A DNA stretch of 64,000 bases from assembly GCA_948470475.1 (NCBI GenBank), contig OX419336.1, positions 3,808,484 to 3,872,483 on the forward strand, read 5' to 3'. Under the pieces are notes generated by a model. That model searched no databases, was not told the DNA's origin, and was given only the letters and a program-made list of their open reading frames with translations. Both the position numbers and the translations under genes were made by a program. This DNA is from Galaxea fascicularis. Lineage: Eukaryota; Cnidaria; Anthozoa; Scleractinia; Euphylliidae. This document shows, piece by piece, positions 10,301 to 20,400 of the stretch (positions are counted from its first letter, which is position 1; every line of letters starts with the position of its first letter).

Positions 10301-12898
10301 TGTAATCAAGTGAGGCAGTTGGTCAATGTTACAATAGTTTATAGAATCTGGGATGTAATCACATGGTGGTCAAGGTTGAATATCATAGTCCTTAGTGTGC
10401 ACCAATAGTTTTCACAGAAGTCTGGGGTTAAGTGATATTTGATCTTGATCGTTAAACTTTGGGTTTGTCTCTTAAATTTTCGGCAATGTTTTGTACAATT
10501 TACAGATATCCAAAACACAGGAAAACGCTTAGCTGAGGCAAATTAATAATTGTTAACTTTGCATCACTGGACATTGATAATACAAAACCATCACGTTATT
10601 CTTGTGCCGTTTATGATTAATTTTTATTTTAGATCTGTGTGGCTGGATTGTCCGTTGTTTATTCCTTGGGCAACCAGCCTCTTGATTTTACCAAAAAATT
10701 GGTTGCCTGGTTAAATTTTTGGTCATCTCAGACAACTGCTAATTTCAGGCACTGTGAGCATTGTCATTTATTTATCAAAGGTTCTTACCATAAATCTGAT
10801 AAATATGCCAAATAGTTTGTGAAAAGTAGCAAATTCCTGACAATGCCTTGAGGCAGCCAGAAAAACAACTAGACATAGGATTTGCTTCTTTGAAATTATT
10901 CAGACTTATCCAGAATTTGCCTAAGTGTTTTTCTTGCTGCCAGTTGCCGCTGTGATTGCTAATTAGGCTTCTCAGTCTGTACTGAGTCAGTCTTTTTTAA
11001 TTGTGAATATTGATTATTATTATTATTATTATTATTATTATTGATACTGAATATTTAGAACCTAGCAACTTATTTGGAATCACACAAGTCACAATTCACT
11101 GAACTGTTAGCCTTTAAACCTACTGGATGGGAACACAGTGCAAAAAGAGACAGTCTGTCCATGATCAAACCCTCCAAGAGAGGAAAAGTTACGATATATG
11201 GTAAGCAACTTTAGCAGGAGTGGAAGAAGAATATCTTGAAGATAAAATAAATAGGGAGGTTTTTTTAAGTCTGTATAATAATTTTGTTTGTTACATGAGC
11301 TATCAGTGGCACCTTCACTCCTTACTCCAGTGGTGACCACTGTCTGTTTCTTCCTTACAGTATGAATATGTGATAAAGCATTCAGAACATTCCTTAAGGA
11401 AACATGACAACCACCCCCTCTTGATACCTTGAGAACTTTGACAAGAACATGTTTTGATTTTGATCATACAGGGTGTATACATGGTTTATGTAATATATCA
11501 ATTACGAGAGACAGTGTTTCATCGGGATATCCAAACACCGAGAAGAGAGTTGAAAATACGACGCACAGCGGAGTATTTTTGACGGAATTCGAGGTGTTTG
11601 GATGGCCGATGAAACACTGTCTCGAGTGTTTGATCTATCTTCTCAATTGAAACAAAAACTAAGGAATTGACGGAGAAGTAAAATCGTCAAAATCTATGCT
11701 AATTAAGACCAGGTATCCAAACCCCTTCACGGTTGTGATTTCCTTTATTTTAACTTGATGAATTATTAATGAGTTTGAGAACTCGCTTTCCACCTCATTC
11801 GTTAGCAGCTCTCACCTGTAGCAATTTTTGTACCATGCAACACTGCGCTACTGATTTTTGCTAGAATTCGTCTCAAATCCTGTTTAATCTTCTTTAATGC
11901 TTTCACCTTGTGTTCCTATCTTGATAACCTTGCTTTCTGACCTGTTTCACTACCCCTTTAAGGTGGATTTCCACTGCCTCGTAATTTTTACACGCATACG
12001 GACATAAACTTTAACTCAGTGGCTTTAGGTGGATGAATAAAAATGGAAATGATGTATGGAAGGTCACACATAAACGTAAAAGTTGAGCGAGGTTCAACTT
12101 TTACATTTACATGCGAGCTTTCATATATAGTCTTTATTTCATTTACGCACATAGAAATTACGCAACAGTGAAAACCTGCCTTTAGTCTTCTACTACTTCA
12201 GTTACTATGGTAACTGGGATTCTGAAAGACTATGCTATGCTATGTATAGCAATGAACAGGGGCACCCAATGAGCAAATTAAGAAAAAAAACCTTTGAGGG
12301 ATATTTCTAGACTCCTTGTAATGTTTAAAGACCATTTAAAGAGTTGTTTTAATCAGCTAGAAAAATTTGATCTGTTCGGATTTCATAGCTGAAAATTGAA
12401 GTACCCGAAAATTTTAGAGAATGAAATCTTCATTTCAGAAATTGTTAGCTGAACGTTACCTTCGAAGAACTTCTTTGCGAACTATTTGCTTACCTGAAAA
12501 TGCTAGGTGCCCTTTTTAAGAATGAAAAATTGCAAAAATATTCCTTCCGAAAATCTAAGGGATTATTTTTCTCTGAACTTACTGGTTGCGAATCTTTTAG
12601 GTGATGTTTTAAATAAGGGATCAGTACACTCTCCCAAACAGATATTTCATTGAAGTTTCTCGTTGGGTGCCCCTGGATGAACTCGGTAAAGATGTGGACA
12701 GTTAAAAATTTAACATTGATGACCTGTTCTGTGCTGCTTGTTATAGGTGTACCTTATAGTGAACACAGCAGCTTCAGTGAACTGGAGAGATTTGTCAAGT
12801 TTGTTCAGCCACGAAAGATTATTCCAACAGTAAACAACCATTCTGCTGACCATCGGGCACAAATGCAGGCGGTCTTTAATAAGTGGCTGTCACAATAA
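4380..12898 (+). CDS. DCLRE1A: DNA crosslink repair 1A nuclease (SNM1A)
   Basis: Ten exons: 4380-4860, 5711-5859, 6246-7262, 7772-7890, 8381-8442, 8955-9036, 9513-9658, 10056-10210, 11059-11200 and 12747-12898. All phases agree, giving 834 residues; the human protein is longer (about 1040). It is a nuclear 5'-3' exonuclease that digests past interstrand crosslinks. Order: acidic then basic N-terminus; UBZ4 zinc finger (C130, C133, H148, C152), which binds ubiquitin on PCNA; PIP box QTDIGVFF at 413-420; metallo-beta-lactamase motif HFHYDH at 528-533; NHCPGAV with H589; D611 in HTGD; LDTTY; then the beta-CASP part with KPTGW and PYSEHSS (H791). All metal ligands are present. Intron 7 has a GC donor (9659-9660). 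The ATG at 4380 is the first in frame. A polyadenylation signal AATAAA is at 13214. Confidence 0.95.
4966..5267. mobile_element. MITE with long inverted repeats
   Basis: The left end (ATAGACCTTTCCATGG, then CCATCTTGACTG, then ACAGCTAAAATTACA) is matched in reverse complement by the right end (TGTAATTTTAGCTGTG, then CAGTCAAGATGGCATC, then GGAAAGGTCTAT). A second inner pair is GAGGCAGATTTCCGCA against GCGGAAATCCGCCTC. No coding capacity is seen. It sits in DCLRE1A intron 1. Confidence 0.7.
5479..5519. repeat. Hairpin GCGCAACCCGC / GCGGGTTGCGC
   Basis: Short inverted repeat with 11-bp perfect arms and a loop of about 20 bases, in DCLRE1A intron 1. It is probably the end of, or all of, a small repeat element. 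Confidence 0.5.
5562..5602. repeat. (AATC)n simple repeat
   Basis: About ten AATC/AATT units in DCLRE1A intron 1. Confidence 0.8.
5890..6120. repeat. Pyrimidine-rich tract in DCLRE1A intron 2
   Basis: About 230 bases of mostly C and T with many CCTTCC and TTTCTC words. The overlapping 118- and 100-residue frames are low-complexity leucine/serine/phenylalanine strings caused by this bias, not genes. Confidence 0.75.
7452..7540. repeat. Hairpin element in DCLRE1A intron 3
   Basis: Arms of about 25 bp (7452-7476 and 7516-7540, one an imperfect reverse complement of the other) enclose a second stem TTGCACG(GG) / CTCGTGCAA. It is probably a tiny fold-back transposon copy. Confidence 0.6.
11016..11042. 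repeat. (ATT)n microsatellite
   Basis: Nine consecutive ATT units in DCLRE1A intron 8, about 17 bp before the exon 9 acceptor. Confidence 0.8.
11490..11781. mobile_element. Fold-back element, copy 1 of 2
   Basis: A 292-bp unit that recurs in the same orientation at 30733-31025. Its first half is a hairpin: GAGACAGTGTTTCATCGG and ATCCAAACACC near 11507-11540 return as GGTGTTTGGAT and CCGATGAAACACTGTCTC near 11592-11624. The second half is unique to the family and ends at GATGAATTATTAATGAGTTT. It lies in DCLRE1A intron 9. Confidence 0.75.
11958..12184. mobile_element. MITE with TTA target-site duplication
   Basis: Inverted ends AGGTGGATTTCCACTG (from 11961) and CAGTGAAAACCTGCCT (to 12181) are flanked by TTA on both sides (11958-11960, 12182-12184). 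The interior contains a stem CGTAAAAGTTGA / TTCAACTTTTAC and no coding sequence. It lies in DCLRE1A intron 9. Confidence 0.7.
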
Positions 12899-13949
12899 GT
12901 CTGCAGTGTAAACTTGAAACTTGGCCCTTATTTTGAAATCCAGGGACATCTAATTTGAATTTCATACAATATGTAAATTGTCCTTCAAGCTAATGAAAAT
13001 GGGTTTGAGTGTTCTTTCCTCTCTTTTTGGGCACATCCAAGTCATGTCAATTATGAAAGGAAGAGTTAATAATATTATTCACAAAAGTGTGCAAAATACT
13101 ATTTTTCTTACTGTTGTATTTGTGCCAAGTATTTGTCACTAACATCAAATTCATAGGTATTGTCAAGAATTACGTTTTTTAGAAATGTGCAAATTTGTAG
13201 GTAGAATTTCATCAATAAAGCCTTGGAAAAATGACTGTGTCAACCTTCTTTAATTAGAACTTTCCCCCTTGGAAAATGAACTTTTCTTGATGTTAAATTA
13301 TTATTGTTGTTGAACAATGTAGATTTATACATGAAATGCTTTTGACTAAAAGGAAAAGTATTTGGCTCGAAGGGAAAAAGCTATAATATCTGAATAAAAG
13401 TTAAAGATCAGCAAAAATGCATGATGCCAGGATCAAAGTTGTGAGAGGCATGAATAAAGAGGCTGTATACTTACAGTCTCTATAGTGAAAGAAACCAAAT
13501 ATTTTTTTAATATTATACACTACACTTAGAACTATGGTCAATTCATGATCACATTTTATTGAATTGCTTCTTATATTTTAAAGCCTTTAGGCAGGTTAAT
13601 ATATTAATTATTTGAGATAACTAGATATTGGTCCACACTTTCAAGGGAAAGCGAAAATGATCTTGTTGCGAGGATGGTCCATTTCAGATTTCAGAAATCC
13701 TCCTGATTATGTCCAGCTTCACATTAGACACTGTTTATACTGTACTGTATGAATTCTGAATTCTATTTATTTAATGCATCTTTTGATTTTATAAATCTGA
13801 ACTATGGGCAGTTTGGTGTGGTTGGTTTATCCTTTGGGATTTGCTGCCTTCTGTTCTGACATGGCTTTTTCATCAGCATCGTGTGCTCTTGGAAAACAAG
13901 GTGTTAAGATTAGTTTATTTTTGAGATTCGTATGGTATACTCAATAGAA
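12899..13949. other. Convergent 3' ends of DCLRE1A and CCNJ
   Basis: Non-coding stretch holding both 3' UTRs. A plus-strand AATAAA at 13214-13219 fits DCLRE1A. TTTATT at 13555-13560 (AATAAA on the minus strand) fits CCNJ. No further gene or repeat was recognised. Confidence 0.6.
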
Positions 13950-16900
13950 TTAATATAATTTTATTCCCACTTTGCAGGTTGAAGTGAGATTATGGTTGAT
14001 GCTCAATAAATTATCATAAAATCCAATTGAAGGGCTTCCCACAAAAGGGGCATATGCTGCCTTTTGCCTTAAAATCCAAGATCCGACTAAATTCTTTCTA
14101 CTTTGGCATACAGAAAACGAACTCCTGCTTTTACTTTGTGATCTGAAGGCGAGGATTTGAAAGATTAGCTTATGACTTGCCAAAAACTCAAGACACGGAA
14201 ACAAAAGAGATCTTATGCATGGGTGATTTCTCTTGTTGAAAAATCATTCATGCATCACTTCAGTTGGTTCAGTTCTTGGCAAAAGTCGTACGCTAATTTG
14301 CTTTATCTAGGTTATCAAATTGCAGTCTTTAACTTGAACATAGCCTCAGTCATGGGCTCCTGCCTCAAGGGAGTACAGCTACACTGTACTGGAGATGACA
14401 GCCTGTATTTTAAAACATTGGGAGGACTGTGTAAATGTAGATACCTTAACATGATGCTCACACAGGGTGCAATCTGTTCCCAAGTGTAAGATGTAACCTT
14501 GATTAAAAGAGGGGTCCAGTAAGGGCAAAGGTGAAGACGCAACCTTGAGGCCGCCACCGCAGCTGATGTTATCACTGAGGGAGGAAACTTCAGAAAAGAA
14601 TGATCTGTAAGGAAGATAAAAAAGGGAATAATTTCAGAAAATATTCACCATTTCAATCTTCAGTGATCACAAGCACCAGTAACAAACATTGCTATAAACT
14701 CACTGTCAGTGACAGAGAGACTGTACTAATGTCAATTTGTCTTGATGATACACCACCAGCACTGAATAGAATAGTATTGTAACATATTGTATGGTATGTC
14801 AAGGCTACTTATATTATTGCAGGGCTGCAAATAATTTTTCTCTCTTGAAAGGACATATAAGCAACCAAGTCTATATTTTTGTCTGACCAAACAGAAATGC
14901 AGTCTTACCTTCATCATTTTTTAATTATCTGGTAAAAAAAATTTGTTCAGGCATAATGTCTGACCAAAGTTAAGATTTCATTGGCAATGGGCTTATTTTA
15001 GTCGGACATTGTCTGGTGACGGACATTAATTTTTATTTGCAGCTCTGCTGTTAGGATCAGTAGGGTTTTTGTAGCATGAAATAACTAGTCCCTAAATTGG
15101 ACATGTCCATCACATGTCTTTCCCATTTATTTTTTTCTGGTACTCAAGCAGACACTAAGAAAGGGAAAATGTGGTAAGAGTGCTAAGGTCAAGATAGCCG
15201 CAACCCACCAAACTTCCAATTTTTTATTTAAAAATGACAAAAAGTCCAGTATAAGAAGTAACAAGTACATCACTGCTCTGGATGGAGTGCAATGAACCAA
15301 ATGGCTACACAGATTTATTATCATATTTTCCAATAAAAGGTTGCGATACCCCTATAGCAGTTGTCTACATAAACTTTTATGAAAATGCACCACTCATTTT
15401 AACTGTTATATCATACCCTGCAAAGCAATCTCTAGAAAATAGTGCACATATTTCCTTGTATAAACCATTGGTTTGGAGCAGTCATCTATACTTCTTCCTG
15501 ACTGACAGTCCTGCGGTGAAATTGCGTGTACCAGGTAGTACTCCATGAAGTTCACAGGAGTTGGCAAGTCAAGATTCCAACAGAAAAAGTTCAACAGCAG
15601 AAGTTCCATTTGATGAAATTCTGTTGTGCTAAATACATTATGAACAAATCCATTCAATGTTGATATGGTTGGAATCTTTTCCTCATTTTCTTCAAACTTT
15701 GCTGAAAGCAATGAGAAACATAGTGAAATGTTTCTGCCTAACCATTTTCTTCCTGGTCAGGATATTATGAGGAAAATCAGCATTTTTTCAAATTACTCCT
15801 CGAAATTTGTGAGTTGTCATAGTTACTCTTACCTCGGGAGAAAATAAATCATCACATTTATAGGGGCTATAAAACTTACATCACAAATAAGAGAATTTCT
15901 TTTTCAAAATGATCAGTTTCTAACATGTATTTTTTGTTTTGAAATTGTATCGAAAGCACGATAAGAAACTGATTGAGAATCGCTGATGATGCATCAAAAT
16001 GGTTTCTTTGTTCCCCTTTTGTTTAATTTGTCACAGAGTTGAGTTAGGGCCCGATTACATGGCGAATTTCAGCCCGGGCTGAAATTTCATCCCGGCTTGT
16101 GAAACAAATCCTCTGAAAATCAAATCGTCGATTACATGGAGATTTTTTCAGCCCGGGGCGAAATTCAGCCCGGGCTGAAAATCCTAGCCCGGTTTGACCA
16201 AACCGGGCTAGGATTTTCAGCCCGGGCTGAACTGCGCCCCGGGCTGAAAAAATCTCATGTAATCGAAAAGAAATTTCAGCCCGGGCTGAAAAGCAGGAAA
16301 TAACATGGCTGCCTGATTTTCCCGAGACTCTTCGCGCCAAATTTCATATTTGGTGCCGAGACTAATATTTCAGCCCGGGCTGAAGTTCATCATGTAATCG
16401 CAACAAAATTTCAGCCCGGGCTGAAATTCGCCATGTAATCGGGCCCCTAATTGACCTTGTCCTAATTTGAATTACAATTCAAAACTATTCTTTTTTGGTA
16501 AAAAAATAATCAAGGAACTCTCCAATACTTTTTTCACACAAGGAAACTCAGGGTTAATCTTGCAATAAGATTTTTAAAATTTTTATAATTAATCTTCCGT
16601 GGACAATTGGACTGCAGAAAAACGTATTTTAGGGCATGATGTAAGCTTATATTCGCATGGATGAATCAAGGAAATGGAAGATGGGTGATGACAGTAATAG
16701 CTGAGAGAATTGAAAGAAAGTTAAATTTTACCTTGTTCTGTTAATTTCGCCCTTAGAGTAAGCTGAAACTTAAGCCTAAAACAAAACTGTTTACCTGCCA
16801 GCAGCAAACATGATAACGGGACAAGATGAAGTTGGGGTTCCTGAATGTCGAACTTATCCATAAAGTAGTCCATGTAATAAACTGCTAAATGAAGTACTCC

Positions 16901-17071
16901 ATGTGAAGACTTAATCTTTTCGGAAATAACAGCGAGCCAGTCCACCAGAAAACGCCGAAGCTTCAACTGGGGCGAGGACGAAGTGAAAGGTGGAAGTTTC
17001 GCTTCCTTTTGTCGGAGAACGTCGTGAATTTCCAGTGAGAGTTGCGATTTCCACCATTCATTTTCTACCAT
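13950..17071 (-). CDS. CCNJ: Cyclin J
   Basis: Four exons on the minus strand: 16795-17071, 15417-15701, 14445-14604 and 13950-14142. Introns are GT-AG with agreeing phases, giving 304 residues (vertebrate CCNJ is somewhat longer). The start MVENEWWKSQLSLEIHDVLR and the block LHLVPLSCLLLAAKFEENEE match the cyclin J N-terminal cyclin box. The MELLLLNFFCWNLDLPTPV helix is the second half of that box. PSVITSAAVAASRLRLHLCP and the following YWTPLLIKVTSYTWE come from the C-terminal cyclin fold. Cyclins bind and steer CDKs; the insect and vertebrate J type is linked to germline and early-cycle control. The short last exon (after R, 63 residues) is the least certain part. The promoter is shared with MVP and holds an E2F-like site. 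Intron 1 contains the multi-palindrome element, intron 2 a MITE. Confidence 0.9.
14821..15045. mobile_element. MITE in CCNJ intron 2
   Basis: Inverted ends AGGGCTGCAAATAATTTTT (14821) and AATTTTTATTTGCAGCTCT (to 15045). The inside repeats GTCTGACCAAA and GTCGGACA / ACGGACAT words. It has no ORF. Confidence 0.65.
16044..16449. mobile_element. Multi-palindrome element built of TCAGCCCGGGCTGA
   Basis: Ends GGGCCCGATTACATGG (16047) and CCATGTAATCGGGCCC (to 16446) are inverted repeats; flanks are TTA on the left and CTA on the right, one base off a TTA duplication. The 14-bp palindrome TCAGCCCGGGCTGA occurs about six times (near 16069, 16168, 16219, 16274, 16370 and 16409), with CCCCGGGC variants between. 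The word ATGTAATCG recurs beside it. The centre is a long stem AATCCTAGCCCGGTTTG / CAAACCGGGCTAGGATT. It lies in CCNJ intron 1. The minus-strand frame across it is an artefact of the repeats. Confidence 0.75.
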
Positions 17072-17451
17072 TCTTTTCCTAGAATATGCTCTAAAAATGT
17101 TGAGTGCAGAGTTCGATCGTCGAATTTTTATGTTAATGGTTCCAAAGTGCCAAACATTTCACCCTCGAAAAGAAACCAACAAAGATAGCAGTTGTTCGAG
17201 TTGCTTGCTGTGTGTTGAGACAACGATGCAACGCGCGAGATTTAGACTTTCGCGGGAAATTTCACAAATGCCAAATTTGGGGTTAATTTGCATAGTCCGA
17301 GGAGCACTGATAATGAACAGTCCTAATAAGGAGAATTCATTCCCAGGGCTTTTGTCGGCGGCACAGGTCACGGAAGAGGAGGTGTGACAGAGGGTCTCTT
17401 AACTTTTCGTTCTTGAGTAAGAAAGTCTTTTGAAGATTTTGCAGGATCAAG
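17072..17451. promoter_or_regulatory. Divergent CCNJ-MVP promoter with E2F-like site
   Basis: The start codons of CCNJ (-) and MVP (+) are 380 bp apart. TTTCGCGGGAAA at 17248-17259 is a near-perfect palindromic E2F/DP site. An octamer-like ATTTGCAT lies at 17286-17293. CpG-rich words (ACGCGCGAG at 17231) surround them. The E2F site fits S-phase control of a cyclin gene and could act on MVP too. No TATA box was seen. Confidence 0.6.
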
Positions 17452-20400
17452 ATGAACAGCATTGTCCGTATCCAGCCCATGGAGTACATTCACCTCTTAG
17501 ACCTGGTACGTACATAGAAAATCAAATTCAAGCCTTGCTTTCGTATACTTGCAGACGATGTACGGTGTATGCACTTTGTTATTTTATGCTTCTAGCTGCG
17601 CACAGTACTGCAGTTTACAGATCGCTTGAACTTTGGCAAAGTTTAAGCGATCTTTTAAGTTGATTTTTGTCTTGACACTTCTGGGTTTCATTAGGGTAGA
17701 GGAATTGTTATATCGTTGGAACATTGCTAGTTTTATTGTTGACATAAAAAATAATATATTTCTTAGTTCGTTTCGTTTTCGTTTTGGATGTACAGCTGTA
17801 CGTCCCTAGTCTGATAGGTGAGCCGTCTCCTCCCCCAACCGCGTCCCCTGTAGGTTTGGGAGAGGAGCATGAAGGCTGACATTTCAGACTAAATAGTCCC
17901 ATGAGATGTCAAGCCCCCTGTCAGTCAGTTAAATTTTCTCTGGGCCTGGTCCATCGATGAGAATCAAACCCAATCAATCGGATCAATCAATCAATCAATC
18001 AATCGGAAACCCAATCAATCAAGTGATGTTAATTGGCATCTATTGGAATTGGCCAATCCACGACCAATCAATAATCACATGAAAATGTTTTATTTTCTTC
18101 AAATGTGGCGAAATGTAATTTAGGCGAAGTTAAAATCGAGGCAATGCGGGCAGCGGTCTTCGTTATGGCGGCTCAGACCTGCTGCGGGGCAGCCCGGTAA
18201 GTGGCAGGGTTCTGGGTATTTACAAGGCTCAGATTTCTGAGACTCGTTGTGCAATTATTCCTGTTGCTTTTGCGAAGCCTTTGTGCTGTTCTGCCCCCCC
18301 CCCTTTCCCGCCCATGTAGGTATGTGTCAGCTTATCTCCACTGATTTCCTAGTCAGTGTGATGGTGCTGGATGGTGGTTGCCACTCACAGGGTTGCCATG
18401 GTTACCTTGGCTCTCAGCTCGTCTGCTTTCCTTCCCACTATCCATGTAAGCACCATCCCCCAACCTCATCTATTGCTGATGAGTTTAATTATCATCGATA
18501 ATGACCTCTGCCTTGCAATGTGTTTGTTATTTGTACTGTATTTAGAAATAAGATTGTGTGGTTCCAGAAAATATCCATACCCCCCCCATGGAGGGTCACA
18601 GAATTTCCTAGGGGTAGGGGGGTCTAAAAGAGACAAATTTCCGAAGGGGAGGGGGGTACATAAAGAGTTTTTCTTTCCAGAGGGTTTGAAATGCGATCAA
18701 ATAAACACTTACGCATTTTTACAATTGATTCAGGTAACCAAGAAAAACGAAAAGTTCTATCCGTAGAAATAGACGTAGGATTCCTTGTCATATATTTCCT
18801 ATTATTATTCCAGCGCCAGACGACACATACACCACTGAGGCACACCTCTCAGCAGCACGTTCAACGTCGAGTAAAACAAAATGGCCGACTAGAAAAATAT
18901 CGTTCCCAGTCCCCTAAGATTGGCCGTATTGAGCGAACGCGCTGAAATGAGTTTGAGCTGAAGTGGGTAATTCTCTCTTCGCTTTTGCGCACTTTCACTG
19001 GCTCTTCATTTTCACTCGCTTGGCTTCTCGTCCACTTGAAGTATTCCTGGTGAAAGATAAACTGAAGCGATATTTGCCAAACAGCTGTTTTAAAAAAACA
19101 TGTTGCGTGACGACTTATGATTCCCGCTGATAAGCGAAGTCACTTCAAGGCTCCACACACGAAAAATAATATTTATAAACAGCACTGTTCACACATAATA
19201 CAAGATAAAAATTACACCTGCAACATACAGAAATATCGTGGAGATTAGCATTGAGTTATTTTCCCGAGTTCCACTTTGGCAGCAAAAATAAGACGCAATA
19301 ACATAGCTTGCGCGTACAAAGTAATTCGATATCTTGTTTCGATTGTGCATAAATTAAAAATCTTCGACAAGGTTACAAAACGTGAACAATACCGTCAACT
19401 TTCAGTTCTTTCTTGGATATTTTTGAATGGAAACTTCTTTTAATTTGAGCAAACGAAAGGTGAGCTGCCAGGACTGTAGAGTGTTAATAAGCTCAGTTGT
19501 TTATAGTTTGAACATTTCAAAAGAGAGAAAGCGAGATAAGCGCGTCTATTCATACGTCTAGAATTTTCCACGGTCGTTGTTTGGAAAATTAAATCTCACA
19601 GCCTGATCCAGCAATTTTGTTCCTTACCTAGTGAATATCTCCTTAAATAATGTTCCATGAAATAGCAAGTGTGGTGTGGCCAAATCGCTTATGTGAAAAA
19701 TATGCCGCTTTACGTCGTCATCTGAAGTGTAACTATAATCGGCCGCAACTAAATTTCATTTCGGCTCTAAGTACATCAAAATAAAGTAATGAAGTCTCTC
19801 TATTTGTGGATTTGGAATTTCCTAGGGGTAGGGGGAACCAAGTGGAAAAATCTTGGAAATTCCAGGGGGTGGGGGGGAATAACGTGAAGCCCTCTGGAAC
19901 GGAAAATCCGGGGGGGTGGGGGCTCAAACTGAAAAAAACCCTCCGTGGGGGGGGTATGGATATTTTCTGGAACCACACATTCTTGGTCTGATTGCTTACC
20001 CCATTGGCTTCCAATCTAGAGGTCCCGGGTACATTGTAGAAGACCCCCTCTGATCATTAGCTGGAGTTGTTTCAGTGTGGTCCTAAGTTTAACTCCTCAG
20101 TTATGTAAACAAAACTTCTCTAGCGGCTCACTTCACTTGCTGCTCACCTTCACCGTTCACACGTGAAATAATTCTTGGACAATACCCCAGTTGAGGGTTT
20201 TCACATGACATTACAGCCGCCATGTTGGAGGTACAAAACAAAAGAATGATTTTCCTTCGGGAAATAAATTTCATTGCTGTGTAAATAATTTTAATTAGTA
20301 TTTATTGTTTTGTACCTCCAACATTGCCGCCATGAAAACCCTCTATAGAGAATTTGCTTGCAGGCTAAACAGCCGACTGGTCTACACTGCGACTATTTGT

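Noticed and set aside
16044..16340. Minus-strand frame of 98 residues rich in ARAE words
   Set aside because: It is a translation of the CCCGGG palindrome element.
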